A stretch of DNA of 64,000 nt from Mesorhizobium sp. LHD-90 (lineage in GTDB: Bacteria > Pseudomonadota > Alphaproteobacteria > Rhizobiales > Rhizobiaceae): NCBI RefSeq assembly GCF_030929505.1, contig NZ_JAVFVV010000006.1:62001-126000 (forward strand), in the 5' to 3' direction. A program made the position numbers and the translations under genes. How positions within the stretch are numbered: position 1 is the first letter of the stretch; each line of letters begins with the position of its first letter. Below the pieces are notes generated by a model that did no database searches, was not told the origin of the DNA, and saw nothing but the letters and a program-made list of their open reading frames with translations. Shown here piece after piece: positions 6,930 to 14,995 of this stretch.

Positions 6930-8861
6930 ATGGCGAATCCGCCGGACGACAACGCAGCACTCGACGTCATCACCATGGGGCGCGCCTCGGTCGACCTCTA
7001 CGGGCAGCAGATCGGCTCGCGTCTTGAAGACATAACCTCCTTCGCAAAATCGGTCGGCGGCTGCCCCGCCAACATCGCCATCGGCACGGCGCGGCTCGGC
7101 TTGCGCTCGGCATTGCTGACGCGCGTCGGCGACGAGCAGATGGGCCGCTTCATCCGCGAGCAGTTGCAGCGCGAAGGCGTGTCGGTCGACGGGCTGGTCA
7201 CCGACAAGGAGCGGCTGACGGCGCTGGTGCTGCTGGCGGTGGAGGAGGAAGGCGTCTCGCCGATGATCTTCGTGCGCACCGATTGCGCCGACATGGCGCT
7301 CAACCCTGACGACGTGGACGAGGCGTTTGTCGCCTCGGCGCGCGCCGTGGTGGTGACCGGCACGCATTTTTCGCGGGAAAACACCGAGGCCGCTCAGCGC
7401 AAGGCGATCAAGATCGCCAAGGCGCATGGGCGCAAGGTTGTCTTCGACATCGACTATAGGCCGAACCTCTGGGGCCTCGCCGGCCACGCTGCCGGCTTCG
7501 AGCGCTATGTGAAGTCCGACCGGGTTTCGAACCGGCTCAAATCCGTACTGCCGGACTGCGATCTCATCGTCGGCACCGAAGAAGAAATCATGATCGCCTC
7601 GGGCGCCGACGATCCGCTGAGCGCGCTGAAGGCGATCCGCGCGGTTTCGCCGGCGACGATCGTGCTGAAGCGCGGCGCCATGGGCTGCATCGTCTATGAC
7701 GGGCCGATCAGCGACGATCTTGAGGACGGCGTCGTCGGCAAGGGTTTTCCGATCGAGGTGTTCAACGTGCTGGGCGCCGGCGACGCCTTCATGTCCGGTT
7801 TTTTGCGCGGCTGGCTGGGTGGCGAAAGCCTCGAGACGGCGGCGACCTGGGCCAATGCCTGCGGGGCCTTCGCGGTGTCGCGGCTGCTCTGCTCGCCGGA
7901 ATATCCGACCTGGGCGGAGCTGCAGCATTTCCTTGACCACGGCAGCCCGCATCGCGCGCTGCGCAGGGACGAGACGCTAAACAACATCCACTGGGCGACG
8001 ACGCGCCGGCGCGAGATCCCGTCGCTGATGGCGTTCGCCATCGACCACCGCGTGCAGCTTGAGGAAGCGGCTAAAGCCGCGGGCGTTGGGCCGGAAAGAA
8101 TCGCACCGTTCAAGGTGCTGGCGGTCAAGGCGGCAGCGCGGGTGGCGGCCGGGCGCGACGGCTACGGCATGCTGATCGACGAAAAGCACGGCCGCGACGC
8201 CATGTTCGAATTCGCGCGCCATCCCTTCGCCTGGCTGGGGCGGCCGATCGAACTGCCGGGCTCGCGGCCGCTGCGCTTCGAATTCAGCCAGGACATCGGC
8301 TCGCAACTGGTGGAGTGGCCGGTCGAGCACTGCATCAAATGCCTGTGTTTCTATCATCCCGACGATCCGGCGGCGCTGAAACAGGAGCAGCAGGAAAAGC
8401 TGCGCACGCTCTATGAGGCGGCGCGAAAAGTCGGGCGCGAGTTGCTGATCGAGATCATCGCCGGCAAGCACGGCGCGCTCGACGAGGACACCGTGCCGCG
8501 CGCGCTGGAGGAGCTTTATGCGCTCGGCATCAAGCCGGACTGGTGGAAGCTGGAGCCGCAGAATTCGGCCGCCGCGTGGCGGCGCATCGGTGCGGTCATC
8601 GAGCGCAACGACCCGCTCTGCCGCGGCGTGGTGCTGCTCGGGCTGGAGGCGCCGGAGAATGAGTTGATGGAGGCGTTCCGCGCCACCGCCGAGGCGCCGG
8701 CGGTCAAGGGTTTTGCGGTCGGGCGCACCATCTTCATGGAGCCGGCCGAGCGCTGGTTTGCAGGCAGGATCGGCGACGAGGAAGCAATCGCCGAGATGGC
8801 CGGGCGCTTCGAGCGGTTGACGTCGGCCTGGCTTGCGGCGCGCAACCGCAAGGCCGCATAA
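6930..8861 (+). CDS. iolC: Fused 5-dehydro-2-deoxygluconokinase and DUF2090 aldolase-like protein
   Basis: This 643-residue protein joins two domains. The N-terminal PfkB/ribokinase domain (about 1-330) phosphorylates 2-deoxy-5-keto-gluconate. It has GGCPANIAIGTARLGL near residue 46 and the anion-hole motif NVLGAGDAFMSGFLRG near 275-290, with the catalytic aspartate in GAGDAF. The C-terminal part (from about 335) is a DUF2090 TIM-barrel domain related to class I aldolases, probably the next step, cleavage of the phosphorylated keto-acid (IolJ function). This fused form is usual in rhizobia; Bacillus has separate IolC and IolJ. ATG 6930 is preferred over GTG 6918 because GGAGG lies just before it. 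Confidence 0.9.
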   Translation: MANPPDDNAALDVITMGRASVDLYGQQIGSRLEDITSFAKSVGGCPANIAIGTARLGLRSALLTRVGDEQMGRFIREQLQREGVSVDGLVTDKERLTALVLLAVEEEGVSPMIFVRTDCADMALNPDDVDEAFVASARAVVVTGTHFSRENTEAAQRKAIKIAKAHGRKVVFDIDYRPNLWGLAGHAAGFERYVKSDRVSNRLKSVLPDCDLIVGTEEEIMIASGADDPLSALKAIRAVSPATIVLKRGAMGCIVYDGPISDDLEDGVVGKGFPIEVFNVLGAGDAFMSGFLRGWLGGESLETAATWANACGAFAVSRLLCSPEYPTWAELQHFLDHGSPHRALRRDETLNNIHWATTRRREIPSLMAFAIDHRVQLEEAAKAAGVGPERIAPFKVLAVKAAARVAAGRDGYGMLIDEKHGRDAMFEFARHPFAWLGRPIELPGSRPLRFEFSQDIGSQLVEWPVEHCIKCLCFYHPDDPAALKQEQQEKLRTLYEAARKVGRELLIEIIAGKHGALDEDTVPRALEELYALGIKPDWWKLEPQNSAAAWRRIGAVIERNDPLCRGVVLLGLEAPENELMEAFRATAEAPAVKGFAVGRTIFMEPAERWFAGRIGDEEAIAEMAGRFERLTSAWLAARNRKAA

Positions 8862-8894
8862 TCTTCAAAAGATCCACGGTTCGGGAGGAAAAGA

Positions 8895-10736
8895 ATGACC
8901 AAGACCATCCGCCTGACCATGGCGCAGGCGCTGGCGCGCTACATGACGCGGCAGATGACGGTGATCGACGGCAAGAAAGTGCCGATCTTCGGCGGCGTCT
9001 TCGCTATTTTCGGCCACGGCAACGTCGCCGGCTTCGGCGAGGCGCTCTACCAGGTGCGCGACGAGCTTCCGACTTATCGTGCGCATAACGAGCAATCGAT
9101 GGCGCATGCGGCCATCGCCTTCGCCAAGGCGAGCTTTCGCCGGCGCTTCATGGCGGCGACCTCCTCGATCGGGCCGGGCGCCACCAACATGGTGACGGCG
9201 GCCGCACTCGCCCACGTCAACCGCCTGCCGGTGCTGCTTTTGCCCGGCGACGTGTTCGCCAACCGCACGCCCGACCCGGTGCTGCAGCAGGTGGAAAGTT
9301 TCGGTGACGGCACGGTGAGCGCCAACGACGCGTTCCGGCCGGTGTCGCGCTATTTCGACCGCATCACAAGGCCGGAGCAGATCATTCCGGCGCTGAACCG
9401 CGCCATGCAGGTGCTGACCGATCCGGCCGATTGCGGGCCGGTGACGCTGGCGCTCTGCCAAGACGTGCAGGCGGAAGCCTTCGACTATCCGGAAAGCTTT
9501 TTCGCCGAGCGCGTGTGGACGCCGCGCCGCCCGCAGCCGGACGCGGACGAACTGGACGCAGCCGTAGCGGCGCTGCAGGCGGCGGAAAAGCCCGTGATCA
9601 TCGCCGGCGGCGGCGTGCTCTATTCGGAAGCCGCCGAGACGCTGAAGGCGTTTGCCGAGACGCATGGCATTCCGGTGATGGAGACCAATTCCGGAAAATC
9701 CAGCCTGCCGCACGACCATCCGCTCAATATGGGTTCGGTCGGCGTCACCGGGTCGTCGGCCTCGAACCTGCTGGCGGAGCAGGCGGACGTGGTGCTGGCG
9801 GTCGGCTCGCGGCTGCAGGACTTCACCACGGGATCGTGGGCGCTGTTCAAGGCGGAGGGGGTGAAGATCGTCGGGCTGAATGCCCAGGTGTTCGACGCCG
9901 GAAAACATCGCGGGCTGCCGCTGGTGGCGGATGCGCGCGCCGGGCTGGAAGCGCTGGAGGCGCGGCTGAAGGGCTGGAAGTCGCCGGACTCCTGGGTCTC
10001 GACGGCCAAGGCCGCCAAGGTCGACTGGCTGAAGGCGGCGAAGGCGGTGACCGATCCGACCAACGCTCTGCCGTCGGACGCGCACGTCATCGGCGCGGTG
10101 CTGCGGGCGCGCGGCTCCGGCGCTACGGTGGTCTGCGCCTCGGGCGGGCTGCCGGGCGAGTTGCACAAGCTGTGGCAGGCCGGCGCGCCGGGCAGCTACC
10201 ACATGGAATACGGCTTTTCGACCATGGGTTACGAGATCGCCGGCGGGCTTGGCGTGAAACTGGCGAAACCGGACGGCGACGTGATCGTCTTGCTGGGCGA
10301 CGGCAGCTACATGATGATGAATTCCGAGATCGCCACCTCGGTGATGCTCGGCCAGAAACTGACCATCGTGGTGCTCGACAATCGCGGTTTCGGCTGCATC
10401 AACCGGCTGCAGATGGCGACCGGCGGGGCGAACTTCAACAATCTGCTGAAGGACGCAAAACACGAGGTGCTGCCGGAGATCGATTTCGCCGCGCATGCCG
10501 CTGCGATGGGCGCTGTGGCGCGAAAAGTCGCTTCGATCGCCGAACTCGAGCGCGCGCTGAAGGAAGCCGAGGCCGACACGAAGACCAGCGTCATCGTCAT
10601 CGACACCGATCCGCTGATCTCGACCGAGGCCGGCGGCCACTGGTGGGACGTCGCGGTGCCGGAGGTTTCGGTGCGGCCGACGGTGAATGCGGCGCGGAAG
10701 AAATACGAGGACGCGCTGAAGGGGCAGCGGCTGTAA
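8895..10736 (+). CDS. iolD: 3D-(3,5/4)-trihydroxycyclohexane-1,2-dione hydrolase
   Basis: This 613-residue thiamine-diphosphate enzyme opens the ring of the trihydroxycyclohexanedione to give 5-deoxy-glucuronate. It has the three-domain fold of acetolactate-synthase-like enzymes. The N-terminal pyrimidine-binding part includes HNEQSMAHAAIAFAKA with the catalytic glutamate. The C-terminal part has the ThDP motif GDGSYMMMNSEI at about 468-479 and ends the motif with VVLDNRGFGCIN. Its length fits the family. The ATG at 8895 has GGGAGGAAAAGA upstream and lies 33 nt after iolC, so the two are probably cotranscribed. Confidence 0.93.
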   Translation: MTKTIRLTMAQALARYMTRQMTVIDGKKVPIFGGVFAIFGHGNVAGFGEALYQVRDELPTYRAHNEQSMAHAAIAFAKASFRRRFMAATSSIGPGATNMVTAAALAHVNRLPVLLLPGDVFANRTPDPVLQQVESFGDGTVSANDAFRPVSRYFDRITRPEQIIPALNRAMQVLTDPADCGPVTLALCQDVQAEAFDYPESFFAERVWTPRRPQPDADELDAAVAALQAAEKPVIIAGGGVLYSEAAETLKAFAETHGIPVMETNSGKSSLPHDHPLNMGSVGVTGSSASNLLAEQADVVLAVGSRLQDFTTGSWALFKAEGVKIVGLNAQVFDAGKHRGLPLVADARAGLEALEARLKGWKSPDSWVSTAKAAKVDWLKAAKAVTDPTNALPSDAHVIGAVLRARGSGATVVCASGGLPGELHKLWQAGAPGSYHMEYGFSTMGYEIAGGLGVKLAKPDGDVIVLLGDGSYMMMNSEIATSVMLGQKLTIVVLDNRGFGCINRLQMATGGANFNNLLKDAKHEVLPEIDFAAHAAAMGAVARKVASIAELERALKEAEADTKTSVIVIDTDPLISTEAGGHWWDVAVPEVSVRPTVNAARKKYEDALKGQRL

Positions 10737-10746
10737 GCAGGCTGCT

Positions 10747-10876
10747 CACCCTCCCCCTTGTGGGGAGGGTCGGCGCGTGGGTCCGAAGGACGGGTAGGGG
10801 TCCTAACCGCTGCCCGGTCAAAATCACCCCCACCCGGCGGGCTGCGCCCGCCGACCTCCCCACAAGGGGGAGGTAG
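10747..10876. repeat. Palindromic repeat element between iolD and iolE
   Basis: The left arm beginning at about 10750 (CCTCCCCCTTGTGGGG and on) is repeated almost perfectly in inverted orientation ending at about 10874 (CCCCACAAGGGGGAGG), with about 75 bp between. It is one of the short palindromic elements scattered between genes in Mesorhizobium and other rhizobia. It sits inside the iolCDEB operon and ends just before the iolE ribosome-binding site. Confidence 0.75.
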
Positions 10877-10891
10877 AAAGCGGAGAGAACT

Positions 10892-11809
10892 TTGAAAGCC
10901 AAACTAGGCATGTCCCCCATCGCATGGTGGAACGACGATCTTGTCGAACTCTCCGACGACGTTTCGCTGGAAGAGTGCCTGCGCCAGTCGCGCTCGGCCG
11001 GCTTCACCGGCATGGAGATGGGCCGGCGTTTCCCGAATGACCCAGACATTATGCTGCCGATCCTGAAGAAGGCTGACGTGACGCTGTGCGGCGGCTGGTT
11101 TTCCGGCACGCTGGTCGACGAGGATATTTCCGCCAACAAGGACCGTATCCAGCCGATGATCGACCTGTTCAAGGCGGTGAACGCGCCGTGCATCGTCTAT
11201 GGCGAGGTCGGCCGCTCGATCCAGGGCGACCGCTCGAAACCGCTCGCGGAAAAAGCCGTGCTGTCGGACGACGAGATGCGGGCTTATGCGAAACGCGTGA
11301 CCGAATTCGGCGAATGGTGCGCCGGGCAGGGCATGCCGCTGTCCTACCACCACCATATGGCGGCGGTCGTCCAGTTCGAGCACGAGCTCGACGTCTTCAT
11401 GAATCTTTCCGGGGAGGGGATTCCGCTGCTGCTTGACGCCGGGCACCTGGCCTTTGCCGGCGGCGACGTGCTGCGCGCCATCGACAGGCACCACAAGCGC
11501 ATCAGCCACGTGCATGTGAAGGACATCCGCCAGCCGGTGATCGACGGTCTCAACTGGTCGAAACAGTCTTTCCTCGACGCGGTGGCGCTCGGTGCCTTCA
11601 CCGTGCCGGGCGACGGGTCGCTGGATTTCGGCGCCATCGTGCAGCGCTTCGCCGATCACGGCTACGAAGGCTGGTTCGTGGTCGAGGCCGAGCAGGACCC
11701 GAAGAAGAATCCGCCGCTGAAGATGGCGCAGGTGGGTCACAAGGAACTGATGCGGGTGATGACCTCAGCCGGCTACACGGTCGAGACGCAGGGTTTTCCG
11801 AACGCGTGA
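10892..11809 (+). CDS. iolE: Myo-inosose-2 dehydratase
   Basis: This 305-residue TIM-barrel enzyme of the xylose-isomerase/AP-endonuclease-2 superfamily dehydrates scyllo-inosose to the trihydroxycyclohexanedione used by IolD. Visible family motifs are the start LGMSPIAWWNDDL, the metal-site stretches YHHHM and LLLDAGHLAFAGGD, and SHVHVKDIRQ. The C-terminal VVEAEQDP carries the last metal-binding glutamate. The start is a TTG at 10892 with CGGAGAGA about 5 nt upstream; no in-frame ATG fits the conserved beginning. A palindromic repeat separates it from iolD, so its expression relative to iolD may be modulated. Confidence 0.92.
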   Translation: MKAKLGMSPIAWWNDDLVELSDDVSLEECLRQSRSAGFTGMEMGRRFPNDPDIMLPILKKADVTLCGGWFSGTLVDEDISANKDRIQPMIDLFKAVNAPCIVYGEVGRSIQGDRSKPLAEKAVLSDDEMRAYAKRVTEFGEWCAGQGMPLSYHHHMAAVVQFEHELDVFMNLSGEGIPLLLDAGHLAFAGGDVLRAIDRHHKRISHVHVKDIRQPVIDGLNWSKQSFLDAVALGAFTVPGDGSLDFGAIVQRFADHGYEGWFVVEAEQDPKKNPPLKMAQVGHKELMRVMTSAGYTVETQGFPNA

Positions 11810-11879
11810 GCGTGGTATGACCGATCACGGCGGCGATCCTGTAGCCGTGATCGAATCAGAACCGAACGGATAGAGCCGC

Positions 11880-12098
11880 ATGGCCAACGACCGCGACCAC
11901 CCCTGGCTCCGCCCGCTGTGGCGCCGTGTCGCCATCGTCGCGGTCTGCGCCGCCTGGTCGGCCCTCGAATTTTACAGCGGACAGCCATTCTGGGGCGTGC
12001 TAGCCGGCGGCATGGGCGTCTACGGCGCCTGGATGTATCTGCTGAACTACCCAAAACCCGAGGCCGAGAAACTCGAGTCCAACAAGAAGGAGGAGTAG
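11880..12098 (+). CDS. Small DUF3329-like membrane protein
   Basis: The 72-residue product has a basic, aromatic start (HPWLRPLWRR) and two hydrophobic stretches. These are about residues 17-31 (VAIVAVCAAWSALEF) and 37-55 (FWGVLAGGMGVYGAWMYLL), with NYPKP and a charged tail after them. This is the pattern of short DUF3329 proteins of Hyphomicrobiales. It lies between iolE and iolB, with 3 nt between its stop and the iolB start, so it is translated from the iol mRNA. Its function is unknown; a link to inositol metabolism is positional only. Confidence 0.75.
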   Translation: MANDRDHPWLRPLWRRVAIVAVCAAWSALEFYSGQPFWGVLAGGMGVYGAWMYLLNYPKPEAEKLESNKKEE

Positions 12099-12101
12099 CC
12101 G

Positions 12102-12899
12102 ATGTCGAAGCTCCTGGTGAAGCCGAAGGCCGGCACCGGGCTTGCCGCAAGGATCACGCCGGAGAGCGCCGGCTGGACCTATGTCGGTTTCGAGTTGCAC
12201 CGGCTGGCTCCCGGCGAGACCGTGTCGGCGGGTACCGGCGCGCAGGAGGCCTGCCTGGTGTTCGTCACCGGCAAGGGCGAGGCCAGCGCCGACGGCGAGG
12301 ATTTCGGTGTGCTCGGCGGGCGCATGTCGCCCTTCGTCGGAAAACCCTGGTCGCTCTACGTGCCGCAGGACTCTCAGTGGTCGGTGACCGCCGAGACCGA
12401 GCTGGAACTCGCCGTCTGCCTGGCGCCGGGGCTGGGAAGGGAGCTCCCGGCCCGCGTCATCGGGCCGGACGACGTCAAGCAGGAGGTGCGCGGCAAGGGC
12501 GCCAACACCCGCTACGTCACCAATATCCTGCCCGAAAGCGAGCCGGCCGATTCGTTGCTGGTGGTGGAGGTGATCACGCCCGGCGGGCACACCTCCAGCT
12601 ATCCGCCGCACAAGCACGACCGGGACGACCTGCCGGCCGAGTCCTATCTCGAGGAGACCTATTATCACCGGCTCAACCCGCCGCAGGGTTTTGCCTTCCA
12701 GCGCGTCTACACCGACGACCGCTCGCTCGACGAGGCGTTTGCCGTGGAGGACGGCGACATCGTCCTGGTGCCGAAGGGCTACCACCCCTGCGCCGCCTGC
12801 CACGGCTACGACCTCTATTATCTGAACGTCATGGCGGGTCCGAAGCGCACCTGGAAATTCCACAACGCGACCGAGCACGAGTGGCTGCTGAAGGTGTGA
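12102..12899 (+). CDS. iolB: 5-deoxy-glucuronate isomerase
   Basis: This 265-residue bicupin enzyme converts 5-deoxy-glucuronate to 2-deoxy-5-keto-gluconate, the substrate of IolC. The metal site is visible as YPPHKHD near residue 166 and YLEETYYHRL near 184, with a further histidine in GYHPCAACHGYDLYYLNVMAG near the C-terminus. Length and motifs are those of the IolB family. GAAGGAGGAG stands directly before the ATG. It is the last gene of the iol cluster in this window; the final enzyme of the pathway, IolA/MmsA, is not here. Confidence 0.93.
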   Translation: MSKLLVKPKAGTGLAARITPESAGWTYVGFELHRLAPGETVSAGTGAQEACLVFVTGKGEASADGEDFGVLGGRMSPFVGKPWSLYVPQDSQWSVTAETELELAVCLAPGLGRELPARVIGPDDVKQEVRGKGANTRYVTNILPESEPADSLLVVEVITPGGHTSSYPPHKHDRDDLPAESYLEETYYHRLNPPQGFAFQRVYTDDRSLDEAFAVEDGDIVLVPKGYHPCAACHGYDLYYLNVMAGPKRTWKFHNATEHEWLLKV

Positions 12900-13211
12900 C
12901 GGAAGGAAGCCGGCTGCGCCGCTCGGATCGGCAATCGATCGAGTTGAAACGGCCAGACAAATCCCCCGGCCGTCGCATTTCGGCGCGCGCCGCTGTCCGC
13001 GACGCCGTTGCATCGGATGTAGTCCTGCAGGAAGCACACGCCGGCCTGCGCCGCGGCTGCCGGTTCCATGCCTGAGAACGAATCGCGATTTTGATTGGCG
13101 CCAACCTCTTTGACCGGAGACGGCGTCTTGTCACGCGCGCTCCAGGAAATCGCATGCATTAAGGCTGGATGTGAACTTGCTTTGCGGACCGCTCCACCCT
13201 AAAGAGGGCGC
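12900..13211. other. Intergenic region: original tRNA-Pro upstream region
   Basis: No gene is seen after iolB. Near the right end a sigma-70-like pair, TTGCTT and CTAAAG about 16 bp apart (about 13170-13196), precedes the truncated tRNA-Pro. It is probably the chromosome's own tRNA-Pro promoter, now cut off from the 3' half of the gene by the island. Confidence 0.45.
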
Positions 13212-13258
13212 GCCGGAGTGTAGCGCAGCCTGGTAGCGCACCTGATTTGGGATCAGGG
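13212..13258 (+). other. Left attachment site (attL): 5' half of tRNA-Pro(UGG)
   Basis: These 47 bp are identical to 54084-54130, where they are part of the complete tRNA-Pro. The identity covers the two bases before the tRNA 5' end through the 3' side of the anticodon stem, then breaks sharply. The adjacent integrase gene, ending 5 nt away, marks this as the integration junction. This copy cannot make a functional tRNA. Confidence 0.88.
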
Positions 13259-13262
13259 TTGT

Positions 13263-14390
13263 TCAGGCAGATTTCTTATCCAAATTCAACGTCTTAACGA
13301 CCGCATCGTCCGCGCTGGTGGGGCTTTCGGTGTGGTTCGCAGCTTCCATCGCGGCACGCACGTCATCGAGCATCGCGTGGGCATACTTGACGGTGGTGGC
13401 AATGTCGCTGTGACCGAGCATCTGTTGAACAACCTTCAGATTGCTAGCGCGCAGCGTCCGCGTCGCAGCGGTGTGACGCGTATCGTGGAACCGGAAGTTT
13501 TCGACGCCGGAAAGACCCTTATATCGGCGCCAAGCAGTCTTGAAGCCCTCCATCGTGATAGGCCGTCGCTCGCCCCTGACGAGACCACGATCCTTCCTGG
13601 TCTTCCGGACCCGATAGGTGAATACGGCGGTCGGGTGAACACCCAATTCGGCAATAAGTAACTCGTAGACCACCGTGGTCATCGGAATGACACGCGTCTT
13701 ATCCCGCTTACCAATGATGGTGATCGTGCGGCCTGCCATGTCGATGCGCGACCAGGTGAGATTGACGACCTCCATCCGACGGCAGCCTGTGAGGAAGGCA
13801 AAGCGCACAGCGGGTGCATAGTCGTCGCGCATGGCGGCGACAACCCGCGCCTCTTCGTCGCGGCTCGCTTCGCGCACGATTTCCTTCACCTCTTTGAGCA
13901 GGTGCTGGCCCCAGTTGATTTCGGCGACCGGCACCTTCCAGGACTTCCTGGCCCGCAACATGAGTCCACGAAGAGGGACAACGGTCGATCGATTGACCGT
14001 AGCCAACGAGAGTCGCTTGCCGCGATGCGTCTCCACGCGGCGCTTGGCGACCATCGCCGCGACAAGGGAGTCAGTGACGTTATCGAGGGTGGTGCTCTTC
14101 CCAAAGAAGTTGATCAGCCAGCCAAGGTATCGAAAACAATCTTCCTTGTTGGCCAGGTGCTCACCAACCTCGTGCCAGTAGCGCGACGAAGCAATCTCGA
14201 ACGTCATTGGACCAGAAGAGACGAACTGCCTTGCGGTCCTCGTCTGCTCCTGCGCTTCGCGCTTAGCTTGCGCCTCTATGCGTGTCGCTTCGCGCCGATT
14301 GCCCGTGCCGGTGGACTTTGAAAATCGACGACCTTGAATGGTAAAGTCATAGTGGAATTCTGGTTTGCCGTGTTTTCGGTATAGCGACAC
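13263..14390 (-). CDS. Tyrosine-type site-specific integrase of the island
   Basis: This 375-residue recombinase has an N-terminal arm/core-binding part and the full catalytic set. Arginine is in FLTGCRRMEV (about 206), lysine in IGKRDKTR (about 233), HxxR in HDTRHTAA (about 308-311), histidine in LGHSD, and the nucleophilic tyrosine in VKYAH (about 340). It ends 5 nt from attL and overlaps the excisionase-like gene upstream. It would catalyse integration and excision at the tRNA-Pro site. All catalytic residues are present, so the enzyme may be active. Confidence 0.92.
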   Translation of the reverse strand: MSLYRKHGKPEFHYDFTIQGRRFSKSTGTGNRREATRIEAQAKREAQEQTRTARQFVSSGPMTFEIASSRYWHEVGEHLANKEDCFRYLGWLINFFGKSTTLDNVTDSLVAAMVAKRRVETHRGKRLSLATVNRSTVVPLRGLMLRARKSWKVPVAEINWGQHLLKEVKEIVREASRDEEARVVAAMRDDYAPAVRFAFLTGCRRMEVVNLTWSRIDMAGRTITIIGKRDKTRVIPMTTVVYELLIAELGVHPTAVFTYRVRKTRKDRGLVRGERRPITMEGFKTAWRRYKGLSGVENFRFHDTRHTAATRTLRASNLKVVQQMLGHSDIATTVKYAHAMLDDVRAAMEAANHTESPTSADDAVVKTLNLDKKSA

Positions 14391-14578
14391 GTCCGCTGTC
14401 TCCTCTCTTCGATGAAAGCCTCCAGGTCCTCACTGCGGTAGCGTCGCACAGGCCGCAGTTGGTCGAGCGCGATATTCACCCACGCGATCTGCCCCGCGTC
14501 CGCCAGAAGCTTCAGATGCTTGGGGCAGACGCTGAGATACTTGGCCGCTTCGGCGGGCGTGAGGAGAGGGGGCTTCAT
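14276..14578 (-). CDS. Excisionase-like helix-turn-helix protein
   Basis: This 100-residue protein begins with a MerR/excisionase-type DNA-binding motif (LTPAEAAKYLSVCPKHLKLL). A wing follows with RRYRSEDLEAFIEER, the usual layout of HTH_17/AlpA proteins. Its gene overlaps the 5' end of the integrase gene by about 115 nt in another frame, so the two are probably one transcript. Small proteins of this type bend DNA at att sites and favour excision. That role here is inferred from the family and position. Confidence 0.72.
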   Translation of the reverse strand: MKPPLLTPAEAAKYLSVCPKHLKLLADAGQIAWVNIALDQLRPVRRYRSEDLEAFIEERRQRTCRYTENTANQNSTMTLPFKVVDFQSPPARAIGAKRHA

Positions 14579-14995
14579 CTTTCATGTTATAGCGGTCGGG
14601 CCGAGGGGCAGCGTCGAGATCAGTTCACAAAAATGTTACTGGCTCGATGGGCCCATTGCACCTGCGCATGGCCGCGAGGGGTCTCCCAGGATTAGAAGAT
14701 CGGAGGAGGTGCGTCAGTCAGAATCCGAGCTCCCGTCGACCGCCTGCTGGTTTCGACGGCGACTGCTTGCCGTTGGCAAAGCCGGGCGTCTTTGATTTGG
14801 TCACGCAGTCTGATTCTTATGGTGCTGCAGAGGAAACAGGGGGCCGCCGGACTGGACGGCTACCCGACCGCGCCGTCAGAGTCGGGCGCGACACCACACG
14901 ATCGGCCTGCTAGAAAACCGCGGCATGGAAATCTGCCTGAGCGAGCCGGAAGTTAGGCCGTATCGATCAGGTCGTTCGATGATGCTTGAGGGAAA
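14579..14995. other. Intergenic region between integrase module and restriction locus
   Basis: About 420 bp without a convincing gene. It must hold the promoters for the excisionase-integrase pair (leftward) and for hsdM (rightward). Short reading frames here lack ribosome sites and family features. Confidence 0.4.

Noticed and set aside
8865-10640. 591-residue minus-strand frame opposite iolD
   Set aside because: The composition is that of an antisense shadow, and iolD on the other strand has full family motifs.
13203-13262. A complete second tRNA-Pro at the left end
   Set aside because: Homology stops after the anticodon stem; there is no T-arm or acceptor 3' strand, so it is only a half gene.
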